64,000 bases of DNA from JAEUMY01 sp033764435 (GCA_033764435.1 JANRIX010000031.1:86142-150141); one strand, 5' to 3'. Shown: positions 24,087-34,300, numbered from the stretch's first letter. Program-made: numbers and translations. Notes: generated from the sequence alone by a model not told the origin.

Positions 24087-25964
24087 TCACTCCATCGCCA
24101 CCGCTGCAGGGGGGATGACTGTCGGGTTGATCGGCGCCAGCCAGGGGTCGAAGCAGATCGACGCGCCGGTTTCAGCGGTGCTCGCGGCAGCGCGTGCATG
24201 GGAAAACAGCATGCGACCGAGGCCAATCTGGTTGCGGGAGAGATCCTGCAGAGGCGTGGCGCGCTGCGCCCAAGCCGCAACGTCGACCTCCGCATTCAGG
24301 GTAGCCGCCTCGGCGTCCAGCATGATGAGATCGCCATTGCGCACCTTGCCAAGCGGTCCGCCCATCAGGCACTCCGGCGAAACATGAATGGCGGCCGGCA
24401 CCTTCCCGGACGCACCCGACATGCGGCCATCGGTGACCAGCGCGACCTTGAAGCCCTTGTCCTGCAGCACGCCCAGCGCAGGCGTCAGCTTGTGCAGCTC
24501 CGGCATGCCGTTGGCACGCGGACCCTGCCAACGCACCACGGCGACGAAATCCCGCTCCAGCTCGCCGCGCTGGAATGCCGCCAGCATTTCATCCTGGTCG
24601 TTGAACACGATGGCTGGCGCGCGCACCACGCGGTGCTGCGGTTTGACCGCTGAAATCTTGATGACTGCGCGACCGAGATTGCCCGACAGGAGACGCAGCC
24701 CGCCATCGGTGCTGAATGCATTGGTGACCGGGCGCAGCACGCTTTCGTCGCTACTGGCCGCGGGTCCGTCGCGCCAGCTGAGCTGTCCGTCCCGCAACAC
24801 CGGTTCGCGCGTTTGCTGCGAAAGCCCCGGGCCGGCCACCGTCTGCACGTCGCCATGCAACAAGCCTGCCGACAGCAGCTCGCGGATGATGAACGCCGTG
24901 CCACCGGCCGCATGAAAGTGGTTCACATCCGCACTGCCATTGGGATACACGCGAGCCAGCAGCGGCACCACGGCGGACAGGCGATCGAAGTCGTTCCAGT
25001 CGATCAAGATGCCGGCCGCGCGGGCGATGGCGACGAGGTGGATGGTGTGATTGGTCGAGCCCCCGGTGGCCAGCAGGCCAACGATGGCGTTGACGATGGC
25101 GCGCTCGTCCACGATGTCAGCGAGCGTCACGCCGGATGCATCGGACTTCGCCAATTCCGCGGCGCGCTTTGCGGCGGCGCGGGTCAGCGCCTCGCGCATC
25201 GGTGTGCCCGGATTCACGAACGCGGCACCCGGCAGATGCAGGCCCATGACTTCCATGAGCAGCTGGTTGCTGTTGGCGGTGCCGTAGAACGTGCAGGTGC
25301 CGGGGCCGTGATAAGCCTTACTCTCCGCTTCCAGCAATGCTGCGCGATCCACCTTGCCCTGCGCGTAGAGCTGGCGCACCTTGGCTTTCTCATCATTGGA
25401 AAGTCCGGAGGTCATCGGCCCGGCCGGGACAAAGATGACCGGCAGATGGCCGAACTGCAGCGCACCGATGAGGAGCCCCGGCACAATCTTGTCGCATACG
25501 CCAAGGCAGAGCGCGGCATCGAACACATCATGCGACAGCGCAACAGCCGTGGACATGGCGATCACGTCGCGCGAGAAGAGGGACAACTCCATGCCCGGCT
25601 GACCCTGGGTCACGCCGTCGCACATCGCGGGCACGCCACCGGCGAATTGCGCCGTGGCGCCCACTTCCTGCGCTGCCGCCTTGATGAGGGCCGGGAAGGT
25701 GGCCAGCGGTTGGTGCGCGGACAGCATGTCGTTGTACGCGGAGACGATGCCGATGTTGGGCTGCCGCAGCTCGCGCAGCATCAGCTTGGACTGGGGCGGC
25801 TCGGCGGCGATGGCATGGGCCAGGTTGGTGCAGGACATGCGCGCCCGTGCCGTGCCCTGACTTCTCTTTGCAATGGCGACCTGGGCAAGATAGGCCGCGC
25901 GGTGTGCGTGGCTGCGTTCACGGATGCCGTCGGTGACGGCGGCCAGGACAGGGTGGAGAGACAT
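24087..25964 (-). CDS. edd: 6-phosphogluconate dehydratase
   Basis: The start at 25964 (MSLHPVLAAV) gives 625 residues. An in-frame ATG at 26006 would overlap the operator-like palindrome and is unlikely. The enzyme dehydrates 6-phosphogluconate to KDPG and belongs to the ILVD/EDD family, which uses an iron-sulfur cluster. Conserved cysteine contexts are visible (PAMCDGVTQGQPGME, LGVCDKIVPG, GPGTCTFYGTANSNQ), with the late GGRMSGASGKVPAAIH-like segment present as DGRMSGASGKVPAA. It heads the edd-eda-zwf unit and diverges from pgl-hexR-pgi across a 172-bp region that carries two matching palindromes. Confidence 0.97.
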   Translation of the reverse strand: MSLHPVLAAVTDGIRERSHAHRAAYLAQVAIAKRSQGTARARMSCTNLAHAIAAEPPQSKLMLRELRQPNIGIVSAYNDMLSAHQPLATFPALIKAAAQEVGATAQFAGGVPAMCDGVTQGQPGMELSLFSRDVIAMSTAVALSHDVFDAALCLGVCDKIVPGLLIGALQFGHLPVIFVPAGPMTSGLSNDEKAKVRQLYAQGKVDRAALLEAESKAYHGPGTCTFYGTANSNQLLMEVMGLHLPGAAFVNPGTPMREALTRAAAKRAAELAKSDASGVTLADIVDERAIVNAIVGLLATGGSTNHTIHLVAIARAAGILIDWNDFDRLSAVVPLLARVYPNGSADVNHFHAAGGTAFIIRELLSAGLLHGDVQTVAGPGLSQQTREPVLRDGQLSWRDGPAASSDESVLRPVTNAFSTDGGLRLLSGNLGRAVIKISAVKPQHRVVRAPAIVFNDQDEMLAAFQRGELERDFVAVVRWQGPRANGMPELHKLTPALGVLQDKGFKVALVTDGRMSGASGKVPAAIHVSPECLMGGPLGKVRNGDLIMLDAEAATLNAEVDVAAWAQRATPLQDLSRNQIGLGRMLFSHARAAASTAETGASICFDPWLAPINPTVIPPAAVAME

Positions 25965-25993
25965 GGTCGGTTCCACGGTTGGGGTGGCTGGAT

Positions 25994-26008
25994 TGTAGAA
26001 TTTCAACA
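25994..26008 (-). promoter_or_regulatory. Probable HexR operator, edd side
   Basis: TGTAGAATTTCAACA is a 15-bp imperfect palindrome: six of seven bases per arm match around a central T. It lies 30 bp before the edd start. The opposite site at 26093-26107, read on the minus strand, gives TGTAGATTATCAACA, so both fit TGTAGAWTWTCAACA. HexR operators are known as short AT-rich palindromes with TGTA/TACA-like ends. Confidence 0.75.
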
Positions 26009-26092
26009 GGCAAAGCGCAACGCCACGGCCCCGGGGGCGGCGTTCCGTCTTCCTTTGGCGCCAGGGCAGGGGCTTGCACTGCTTTACTGGCT

Positions 26093-26107
26093 TGTTGATA
26101 ATCTACA
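26093..26107 (+). promoter_or_regulatory. Probable HexR operator, pgl side
   Basis: TGTTGATAATCTACA lies 29 bp before the pgl start and matches the edd-side site in 13 of 15 positions when reversed. Paired sites near each start suggest that one repressor controls both divergent units. Confidence 0.75.
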
Positions 26108-26122
26108 GAATGTCCGCTTAAC

Positions 26123-26134
26123 GCGAATATTCGC
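26123..26134. repeat. GCGAATATTCGC palindrome immediately before pgl
   Basis: The copy ends two bases before the pgl ATG (26137), occupying the position where a ribosome site would lie. No purine-rich Shine-Dalgarno is visible there, so the palindrome either replaces it or leaves pgl translation weak or leaderless. Confidence 0.9.
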
Positions 26135-26136
26135 AC

Positions 26137-26838
26137 ATGCCCACACCTGAAGTTCTTCACTTTTCCGATGCTGGCGAACTGGCCCGCCAACTCGCGCGGG
26201 ATGTGGCCGCTGGTCTTGCGGCCGCCATTGCGAGGCGGGGTGAAGCGAGGCTGGTGGTGTCGGGCGGCAAGAGCCCGATTCCCTTCTTCGAAGCCTTGCG
26301 TGCGACTGAACCGGACTGGGCCAAGGTGCGAATCACGCTGGCCGACGAGCGCTGGGTGCCGACCGATTCGCCCGATAGCAACGAGCGCCTGGTGCGCGAG
26401 CATCTGCTGCAGGGTCCCGCAGCGGCATCCACCTTCATCGGTTTGAAGCAGTCGGCCCCCTCGGCCGCGAAAGGGATCGCGGCAGCGTGGCATGCGGCCC
26501 TGGACACGGGGATGGAGGCCGACGAACTCATCCTCGGCATGGGGGAGGATGGCCACACCGCTTCCTTGTTTCCCAACATGCCGGACATCGACGACGCCAT
26601 GAATCCCAAGCGCTGGTGCGGGCTGGTGCCGGCCAAGGCGCCCGTGCCGCCGACCGAGCGCATCAGCCTCAATCTGTCTGCGCTGCTGTCTGCGCGCAGC
26701 ATCCGGTTGCAGATTCCGGGGCGTCCCAAGCGGGCGTTGCTCGAGCGCATGCTGGCTGCACCGAATGCGGTGCGCTGGCCGGTGTCAGCCGTGCTGAGTC
26801 TGGCCAGATCACCGGTCATCGTTTACACGTCCGATTGA
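26137..26838 (+). CDS. pgl: 6-phosphogluconolactonase (Pgl/DevB)
   Basis: The 233-residue enzyme hydrolyses 6-phosphogluconolactone, the zwf product, to 6-phosphogluconate, the edd substrate. Motifs typical of DevB-type lactonases are present: VSGGKSPIPFFEAL, LADERWVP with the downstream DSNERLVREHLL, and LGMGEDGHTASLFP. Its TGA overlaps the first base of the hexR ATG, giving translational coupling. It is the first gene of the pgl-hexR-pgi unit, opposite edd-eda-zwf. Confidence 0.95.
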   Translation: MPTPEVLHFSDAGELARQLARDVAAGLAAAIARRGEARLVVSGGKSPIPFFEALRATEPDWAKVRITLADERWVPTDSPDSNERLVREHLLQGPAAASTFIGLKQSAPSAAKGIAAAWHAALDTGMEADELILGMGEDGHTASLFPNMPDIDDAMNPKRWCGLVPAKAPVPPTERISLNLSALLSARSIRLQIPGRPKRALLERMLAAPNAVRWPVSAVLSLARSPVIVYTSD

Positions 26839-27761
26839 TGGCCATGGCGCGCGCGAAAGCCAATGCGAGGAAAGCCGGCACGGTCGATAGCCCCGGGCCG
26901 TCGCTGCTGGATCGCATCGAAGCCGGTCTGGAATCGCTGCGACCATCCGAACAGGCCGTGGCGCGATACATCCTGCGGCATCCCAATCAGGTCATCGACC
27001 TGACGTTCCCCGACATCGCGCGCCGGGCTGGAGTCAGCCAGCCGACGGTGGCCCGCTTCTGTCTTGCGTTCGGCTTTGCCGGCTATCGCGATTTCAAGCT
27101 TCGACTGGCGCAGAGTCTTGCCGGCAGCATGCCCTACGTCCATCGCGATGTCGGCATGCAGGATTCTGCGGCCGAAATCGGCGCCAAGGTGTTCGACCGC
27201 AGCATCGCGGCCCTCGTGCACACGCGCAACCATCTGGACCCTGCGAATATTCGCGATGCTGCTACTTTGCTCGCGCAAGCCAAGCGCATCGAGTTCTACG
27301 GCTCCGGCAATTCCGGCATCGTGGCGCAGGACGCGCAGCACAAGTTCATGCGCCTCGGGCCGCCGACAGCGGCATACTCTGACCCGCACCTGCAGTTGGT
27401 TGCCGCCGCCTTGCTCGGTTCGGACGCCGTCGTCGTGGCCATCTCCGGCAGCGGCAGCACGGTGGATTTGCTGGAGGCCGTTGGCGTCGCGCGCGAAGCC
27501 GGTGCGAAAATAGTCGCCATCACCGCGAGCGGTTCGCCGCTTGCCGCGCTGGCCGACGTTTTGCTGCGCGCCGATGTGCCGGAAGACCTGGACGTGTACG
27601 CACCCATGTCCTCGCGGCTGGTTCATCTCGCGCTCATCGACGTGCTGGCGGTGGCGGTGGCAGTTGAGCGCGGACCGGCGCTGGCCCAGAAGCTGAAGCG
27701 ATCCAAACAGGTGCTTTCCGAAAGACGCATTGATGACATCAGACCTTCCCGCACGCGCTGA
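26838..27761 (+). CDS. hexR: HexR-type transcriptional regulator (RpiR family)
   Basis: The ATG at 26838 overlaps the pgl stop; a second ATG at 26844 is also possible. The 307-residue protein has an N-terminal HTH_6 domain (LRPSEQAVARYIL to GYRDFKLRLAQSL, about residues 35-105). A SIS sugar-phosphate domain follows (RIEFYGSGNSGIVAQDAQHK; VAISGSGSTVDLLEAV; AITASGSPLAAL). HexR represses central sugar-catabolism genes and is released by KDPG, the intermediate made by edd and consumed by eda. Its position among these genes, with two operator-like palindromes in the divergent region, supports that role and autoregulation. A GCGAATATTCGC copy lies inside (ANIR, 27243). Confidence 0.94.
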   Translation: MAMARAKANARKAGTVDSPGPSLLDRIEAGLESLRPSEQAVARYILRHPNQVIDLTFPDIARRAGVSQPTVARFCLAFGFAGYRDFKLRLAQSLAGSMPYVHRDVGMQDSAAEIGAKVFDRSIAALVHTRNHLDPANIRDAATLLAQAKRIEFYGSGNSGIVAQDAQHKFMRLGPPTAAYSDPHLQLVAAALLGSDAVVVAISGSGSTVDLLEAVGVAREAGAKIVAITASGSPLAALADVLLRADVPEDLDVYAPMSSRLVHLALIDVLAVAVAVERGPALAQKLKRSKQVLSERRIDDIRPSRTR

Positions 27762-29406
27762 CCTCTCCGGCCACTGGGCCGCGCTCGATGCCGAACTGGA
27801 CCGGGTCGAGCCGTTGCGCATGGCGGATCTCTTCGAGGCGGACCCTGATCGCGCCGCGCGCATGACGATGAGTGGCGCCGGCATCACGTTGGACTATTCG
27901 AAGAACCGCATCGACGCGGCGGCGTTGAAGCATCTGCTCGATCTGGCGCGCGCGGCCGGTGTGCCGGCGTGGCGCGCCGCGATGTTCGCGGGTAAACCGA
28001 TCAACACCACCGAAGGCCGCAAGGTGCTGCATGTCGCGTTGCGGGATCGCAGCGGTGCGCTGGAGGCGGTGACGGGACTCGTACCCGGCACCATCGCCAA
28101 CGTGCGCGAGCGCTGCTACGCCTTGGCGCGCGCGGTGCGCGCAGGCGATTGGCGCGGCCACACCGGCCAGCCCATCCAAGCTGTGGTCAATATCGGCATC
28201 GGCGGTTCCGATCTCGGCCCGGCCATGGCTTGTCGCGCCCTGCGAATATTCGCAACGCCGGACATCGCATTCCGCTTCGTCTCCAATGTTGATGGCACGT
28301 CGCTTGATGAAGCACTCTCCGGGCTCGATCCTGCGACCACACTCTTCATCGTCGCGTCCAAAACCTTCACCACCGACGAAACGCTGACCAATGCGAAGAG
28401 TGCGCGCGACTGGTTCATCGCCTCTGGCGCACCGGCATCGGCGGTGGCCCGGCACTTCGTCGCCGTTTCCACGAATTCAAAGGAAGTCGCCGCCTTCGGC
28501 ATCGCGCCCGAGAACATGTTCGGCTTCTGGGACTTCGTCGGCGGCCGCTACTCCATCTGGTCTGCCATCGGCCTGTCGCTCATGATCGCCATCGGCCCCG
28601 AGCGCTTCGACGAATTTCTCGATGGCGCGCACGCGATGGACCAGCATTTTCTCACCACGCCGCTGGAGCAGAACCTGCCCGTGCTGATGGCCGTCCTGGG
28701 TGTCTGGTATCGCAACCAGTTCGAATGCGCGAGCCACGCCGTGCTGCCGTACAGCGAGTCGCTGTCACGTTTCCCGGCGTATCTGCAACAACTGGAAATG
28801 GAGAGCAACGGCAAGGGTGTCGCACTGGATGGCGCTGACGTTCCTCGCGCCACCGGCCCCATCGTCTGGGGCGAAGCCGGCACCAACGGCCAGCATGCAT
28901 TCCATCAACTGCTGCACCAGGGTCCGGACTGGGTGCCCATCGACTTCATCCTGCCCATCCGCCATCTGGGTGCATTCCCGGCACACCAGACCAAGCTCAT
29001 TGCCAATTGCCTGGCGCAATCCAGCGCGCTGATGCTAGGCAAAACGCGGAGCGAGGTCGAGGCCGATTTGCGCGCAGGCGGCATGGCGGCCGACGAAGCC
29101 GCACGGCTCGCAGCCCATCGCGCCTTTCCCGGCAATCGCCCCAGCAACACGCTGCTGATCGATGCGCTGGACCCGGCGCGGTTTGGCGCGCTCATTGCGC
29201 TGTATGAACACAAGGTCTTCACCCAGAGCATCATCTGGGGCATTAATGCGTTCGATCAGTGGGGCGTGGAGCTGGGGAAGGTCGCGGCGAAGGGTGTCGA
29301 GGCCGCGCTGCGGGGGGGAGGCGGGGCGATGACGCTCGATCCTTCCACGCTGGGGTTGATTGCGAATATTCGCAAGAGCTGGCCCTTGTGTGCTGAACTT
29401 TCGTAA
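27733..29406 (+). CDS. pgi: Glucose-6-phosphate isomerase
   Basis: The ATG at 27733 overlaps the end of hexR by 29 bp; a TTG lies one codon earlier. The 557-residue enzyme interconverts glucose 6-phosphate and fructose 6-phosphate. The two PGI signatures are visible (DGTSLDEALSGLDPATTLFIVASKTF region; GVELGKVAAKGVE near the end), as is GGRYSIWSAIGLS and the catalytic region ESNGKGV. It closes the pgl-hexR-pgi unit, allowing hexose recycling through the Entner-Doudoroff route. Two GCGAATATTCGC copies lie within it (28242, RIFA; 29362, ANIR). Confidence 0.97.
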   Translation: MTSDLPARADLSGHWAALDAELDRVEPLRMADLFEADPDRAARMTMSGAGITLDYSKNRIDAAALKHLLDLARAAGVPAWRAAMFAGKPINTTEGRKVLHVALRDRSGALEAVTGLVPGTIANVRERCYALARAVRAGDWRGHTGQPIQAVVNIGIGGSDLGPAMACRALRIFATPDIAFRFVSNVDGTSLDEALSGLDPATTLFIVASKTFTTDETLTNAKSARDWFIASGAPASAVARHFVAVSTNSKEVAAFGIAPENMFGFWDFVGGRYSIWSAIGLSLMIAIGPERFDEFLDGAHAMDQHFLTTPLEQNLPVLMAVLGVWYRNQFECASHAVLPYSESLSRFPAYLQQLEMESNGKGVALDGADVPRATGPIVWGEAGTNGQHAFHQLLHQGPDWVPIDFILPIRHLGAFPAHQTKLIANCLAQSSALMLGKTRSEVEADLRAGGMAADEAARLAAHRAFPGNRPSNTLLIDALDPARFGALIALYEHKVFTQSIIWGINAFDQWGVELGKVAAKGVEAALRGGGGAMTLDPSTLGLIANIRKSWPLCAELS

Positions 29407-29445
29407 GCCATGCGAGCAGCGTCAATTGCTTGAGAACTCGCCTTC

Positions 29446-31053
29446 TCAGGCATCAACGCGAAAATTCAGCATTAACCCCTGATCCTCATGCTCCAAGTTG
29501 TGGCAATGAAACATGTAGATGTTTTTCCCAGGAAGCGCCGGTGAGAAATCAACCAGAATTTTCACCACTTCGCCGGGCCAGACGAGGACCGTGTCCTGCC
29601 AGGCCAAGTCTGTTGGAGTGATGCCCGAAACATTCAGTGCCTGCTGCCCAATTTGCCTCGGGCTGCCTCGGCGCTCCAGAACCCGAAAGTGAAAACCATG
29701 AATGTGCATCGGATGGGGCATGCTGCGGATGTCATTGCGGATTTCCCATACTTCCGCGTCGCCGCCCTTCACCATGAACTCAATGTCATGCATCGACTCA
29801 TGGTAGTTCTTTCCGTTGATGAGCCAGGTCAGGCCCTTCATGTGAACACGGAATCGACGCGGAATCCGGTTCTTTGCCACCGGCAGTTTGATTGGCGAGG
29901 ACAGTATCTTCGGTAGCACTCGATTGGCGCAGATTGGCCGCTTCACGTTGAACTGCATGATGTCCAGTGCCTCGCCCATGAGTGCGGCGCCGGGGTGTTC
30001 GATAGCGGGATCGACAGGAGGAGCGCCATCGTTTTCCATGGGGTCATAGGCCAGGCTGGTCAGTGTCACAGCACTTCCCAGGGGCAATTTCTCAAAGTCA
30101 ATGAGTATGTCCAGTCTCTGGGCTGGCGCCAGGAAAGCCTCACGAACTTGCTGAGGATGATGCAACAGGCCGCCGTCACCGCCGATCAGGGTAAAGGGCA
30201 GGCGCTTGCCTCCGGCAAGGAATGCGAGGCGGTACACCCTGGCATTGGAGCCATTCAATAGACGCAACCTATACAAGCAGGTCGCGACGTCGTGGACGGC
30301 TTCAGGGGTCCAGTTGACCATGACCCGGTTGCCAATCCAATCGTCTTCGCCCATTGAATATTTCAGCTTGTTCAGCGTATCCACCTGCTTGTCCTGGATA
30401 AGCAGGGGGAGCTCGGTTTCTCCCCAGACCAGGCCCAGTGTCTTGCGCAGCGCATCCTCCTCCTCGCCTTCGACCAAAAGCAGCCCTGCCATGCCTTGGT
30501 GGACCTGCGCTCCGGTCCGATCGTGCGGATGCGGGTGATACCAGTACAACCCGGGGCGATTGTTGACCTTGAAGCGATAAACGTACTGCTGCATGTGGTG
30601 GACAGGATGCATTCCACCGCCGTCATTCCTCTCGTCCACGTGCAGCCCGTGCCAATGAATTGTCGTGTCCTCGCCCAACTCGTTGCGCAGCGTCACATCG
30701 AGTGTAGTGCCCTGGCGCACTCGCAAGATGGGGTTCCACAGTTTTTGTCCAGCGCTGTCCGCTTCATACACAAGCATGTCGGTGCTGCGCCCGGGAAATA
30801 GCTGTTGCCGTGTTGATTTGGCGGTCAGTCTAAGCGGCTCGCGCAGATTCACATCCGCAAACAACCCCGTCGCGCTCGGCATGCGCAAGGGATGGACGAA
30901 CGGCCTGGCTTCGCGAGTCGGCAGCGGCGGCGGAATCAGGCGCGGCGCGCTCGCGCTGGGCGGGTGCACATGTGCCGTGGCTTCGACGGTTCGCGCATAC
31001 GTGGAAACGCCCAAAGTCATGCTGGCCGCAGTCAGAAACTGTCGTCTATTCAT
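29446..31053 (-). CDS. Multicopper oxidase (laccase-like), exported
   Basis: The start at 31053 (MNRRQFLTAASMTLGV) gives 535 residues and a Tat-like signal (NRRQFL followed by a hydrophobic run). All four copper-binding motifs are recognisable: HWHG near residue 130, WYHPHPHD, HPMHIHGFHF, and the T1/T2/T3 motif HCHNLEHEDQGLM at the C-terminus. The last has Met as the axial T1 ligand, as in CueO-type oxidases. Such enzymes oxidise Cu(I), metals or phenolics with O2 in the periplasm. No methionine-rich CueO insert is obvious, so substrate is open. It converges with pgi and diverges from the giant gene. Confidence 0.93.
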   Translation of the reverse strand: MNRRQFLTAASMTLGVSTYARTVEATAHVHPPSASAPRLIPPPLPTREARPFVHPLRMPSATGLFADVNLREPLRLTAKSTRQQLFPGRSTDMLVYEADSAGQKLWNPILRVRQGTTLDVTLRNELGEDTTIHWHGLHVDERNDGGGMHPVHHMQQYVYRFKVNNRPGLYWYHPHPHDRTGAQVHQGMAGLLLVEGEEEDALRKTLGLVWGETELPLLIQDKQVDTLNKLKYSMGEDDWIGNRVMVNWTPEAVHDVATCLYRLRLLNGSNARVYRLAFLAGGKRLPFTLIGGDGGLLHHPQQVREAFLAPAQRLDILIDFEKLPLGSAVTLTSLAYDPMENDGAPPVDPAIEHPGAALMGEALDIMQFNVKRPICANRVLPKILSSPIKLPVAKNRIPRRFRVHMKGLTWLINGKNYHESMHDIEFMVKGGDAEVWEIRNDIRSMPHPMHIHGFHFRVLERRGSPRQIGQQALNVSGITPTDLAWQDTVLVWPGEVVKILVDFSPALPGKNIYMFHCHNLEHEDQGLMLNFRVDA

Positions 31054-31350
31054 GATGGTTGCAGGGAGACATGATAGTGCTGCCGGATGCAAGTACGAAC
31101 ATGGCATTCGTTGTGGTGAGTCCATACCCCATTTTGGAGAGAAGCGCGTAAATGTATCACCGTCGCAGTGATGCCAAGGGATTGACGGCGGTCAACTATT
31201 TCTGCTGTAATCCGGCCGGCTTGCGAACCCATGATGCGTGGCTGTCAATTGACAGACCATGCGCGCCTGCAGTTTTTTGGAGAACGAGGGGAGATCGTTT
31301 TCCTTGAGCGACGGTTCCGGCAAGCACCTAACAGGATAAGGGGAAATACC
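31054..31350 (+). other. Intergenic region between the oxidase and the giant gene
   Basis: This 297-bp gap separates two divergent genes. It holds one good sigma-70-type promoter toward the giant gene (31182-31211) and a ribosome site (AGGATAAGGGG) before the GTG at 31351. The giant gene's frame is open through 31231-31350, but that stretch has no signal peptide and is treated as leader. I see no RNA gene. Confidence 0.6.
31182..31211 (+). promoter_or_regulatory. Sigma-70-like promoter of the giant gene
   Basis: TTGACG at 31182-31187 and TGTAAT at 31206-31211 are 18 bp apart; each matches consensus in five of six positions. TGC directly before the -10 gives an extended -10. The -35 sits inside a TTGAC-N4-GTCAA dyad (31182-31195), so an FNR-family or other dimeric regulator could compete there. 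Confidence 0.6.
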
Positions 31351-34300
31351 GTGCCGAGACTCTTTGCGATCGGGCGCGCAGTCTTTTTTTGTTCGCTTTT
31401 CTGCACGGTACAGTCGGTCAACGCCGCCAGCTCGCCGGAATTGGAACGAGCGCTCAACTGGCTGCAGAATCAAGTTCAGACTGACGGCACCCTTGCGGCG
31501 GAAGGCACCTCAATTGCCACCGGTGTCCAGGCGCGCGCTGAAACCGCGACTGCATTCAAGGCCTACGGACCCATTCCCAATGCCTTGGTGAACGGCCTGA
31601 CGTCGGCGTCCGAAGACAGCATTGAATACATTGCACGCAAGGCCGGTGCCATGGCTCTGTCGGGCCGTGACGCGTCATCACTGTTTGCCTTGCTCGTAGC
31701 AGAGCAGAACCCGGACGGCGGCTTTGGAGAGCTGCCGGGGCACGCGAGCAATGTGCTCGATACAGCCTATGTTCTGGTGGCTATGCGCCAAGGCTCGTTT
31801 GCCAACCAGGCAGTTGTCAGCCGCGCAGTCGACTACCTTGCCGCCGCCGCGAATGCGGATGGGGGCTATGGGATCGATGGTGGCAGTGCCGTGTACCCCA
31901 GTGCAGAGGTCTTGCTGGCGCTCAACGGTTACGCACAATCCTTCCCACTGGCTGCCACCATTACGAATTTGAAGAGCTACCTGGTCAACGCGCAGGTGGC
32001 GGGCAAGTACGCGGGGACACTCGATAGCGCTGTTGCGGTCTTGGCGCTGGCGGGCGCGAGCACGGACTCTGCAATATTTACACCGGCAGTAGCGGATCTG
32101 ATTTCCCGCCAGACTGCCGACGGAAGCTGGTCAGCAGACCCCTACCTGACGGCTCTGGTCATCCGTGCGTTGACGGCCGCAGCAGGGGCGGCACCTTCGC
32201 CGACGACCGGCCAGATCAGCGGTACAGTGGTCTCCGATCAGGATGGAGCAGCCTTGGAGAACGTGCAAGTCTCCGTCAATGGATCGGTCGTGATGTCCAC
32301 AGGTGCGGCAGGCACCTTCAATGTCCCCTCGCTTGCTCCCGGTGCGTACACGCTCCAGATCACCAAGGCCGGTTACACCACCGTGTCGGCCAATGTGACG
32401 GTCAGCGCAGGTGCGATCAGCAGCCTCGGTACGGTTCGGCTGCAAGTCGCAACCACCGTTGCGGGTCTCAGGGGCCAGGTGCGTGATACAGCCTCGACAC
32501 CTATCGCGGGCGCCAGCATCGCCCTGTCCGGCGGCCCCGTCACCACGTCGGATGCCAACGGCAACTACCAGATCGCCGGGATCATGCCGGGAACGTACAC
32601 GATCACCGTTACCAAGGCGGGCTTTCTGGATGCCGTCGCATCTGCGTCATTCAACGCAGGGCAAGTGATTCTCTTCTCGCCCCTGCTGACGCCCGGAAAC
32701 CAGCAGCCGCCAACCACGGCGACGCTTCGGGCTCGGGTCGTGAATGCGGCAACGGGCCAGCCCATCAATGGCGCTTCAGCGCGCGTGGGTACCGTTACCG
32801 CCACCAGCGACACTGACGGACGCGTCACGTTGACCGGCTTGCCATCAGGACCCGCGACCATCGAGCTGAGTGCCGCAGGATATGTCTCAGCGACGTTCAC
32901 CACCACCTTGGCGCTCGGCGTCAACGAGTTGGGAAATCTCGCCGTGTCGCCGCCACCAGCCACCATCAGGATCACCGGCAAGGTGACAGAGGCCCAGACC
33001 AACCTGCCTGTCGCCGGAGCTTTGGTCCGCGTCCAGGATTCATCGCTCACTGCGACAACCAGTGTCAACGGCACCTATGCAATCGAAGGTGTGACCCGTC
33101 AGCAGTTCATTGTTGTTGCGAGCGCAGCTGGCTATCTGAGCAAGACGACCAGTGTCGCCTTGTCCGCGTTCGCCGACGCCACGGTTGATGTGGTGCTGGA
33201 CAAGGTCGAGAGCAGTGGCGTGACCTTCCGCCGAGTCTCGACCAATCTGGCAGCCTATCCGCCGTATGCGGCGATTGAAGTCGAAGCGGAAATTCTGAGT
33301 AGCCGAACCAGTTCAACGGAACTGATACTCACCGCGACAATCCTTGATGCCCAAGGCACACCCATCATGGAAGTGCCTGGCATCCGCACCACAGCGCCGG
33401 CGAACGCACCACACGAAGTTGAGCTTGAGACTCACAATAGTAATGAGCCGGCCGGACAATACTCGGTATTGGTCCGCGCCTTTGAAGTGATCGGCAATGA
33501 AGTGGGAAGGGTGGTGGCCGAAGGCACCACCAGTTTTCAGATCCTGCCGCAGACTACGCTGTCGGGTGGTGTCACCTTGAGTCCGCCTATTCTGCAAGCG
33601 GGCAGCAACCAACCGGTTGGCATCGTCGCCAACGTTGCCAATCATGGCAACCTGCCCATTCAAGCCGGTCAATTGGAACTCACGGTGACGCTTGAAAATC
33701 CGGACACGTCACCCGTGGCGCGAGTCGACACCTCGACAGAACGATTGCTGTCCGGTTCCCCGCTCAATGCGCCGGTCGGTGTCGCCTATGATCCGCAAGG
33801 CAACATGTATGTCCTCAATCAAAATGATCGCCGAATCATCAAGGTGGCAGCGGACGGGCAAAGCACCATCTTCGCAACACTGCCGGCTTCGCACGCCGGT
33901 CCGCCGGCTGTCTCCATCACGCCGCGTGACCTGATGCGGGATGCGGCTGGAAATCTGCAGATCCTTACGAGCGAGGGACCCATCTACAGGTTGGGCGTGG
34001 ACGGCACACTGGCTCGCCAAAACACGGGAGTCGTGAACGCCCAGAGTTTTGATCTGGATGTGCAAGGAAATTTCTGGGTGTTGTCAAACTTCAACTCAAA
34101 CGTCGGCTTGCACAAAGTAGCTGCCGGGGGCGGGACGACAACGGTAGCGGGTAACGGACTGAGTACGCCTTCGGGGATTGTCCAAGGTCCGGACGGTCAG
34201 CTGTACGTCAGCAATTCCGGGGACAACACCATCTCCCGGGTCAGCACGACGGGAAGCATCGAGACCTTCGTCTCTTCCGGGCTGTCCTCTCCCAACGGTC

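Noticed and set aside
25965..26006. Longer edd start giving MKFYNPATPTVEPT at the N-terminus
   Set aside because: It would overlap the operator-like palindrome at 25994-26008, and family homology starts after MSLHP.
31182..31195. A third FNR-type box (TTGACGGCGGTCAA)
   Set aside because: The dyad coincides with a good -35 (TTGACG) and an 18-bp-spaced extended -10, so a plain sigma-70 promoter explains it. Annotated as a promoter with the dyad noted.
31231..31350. Earlier start of the giant gene at ATG 31231
   Set aside because: It would bury the signal peptide 40 residues inside. The GTG at 31351 has a good ribosome site and places the hydrophobic core at the N-terminus.
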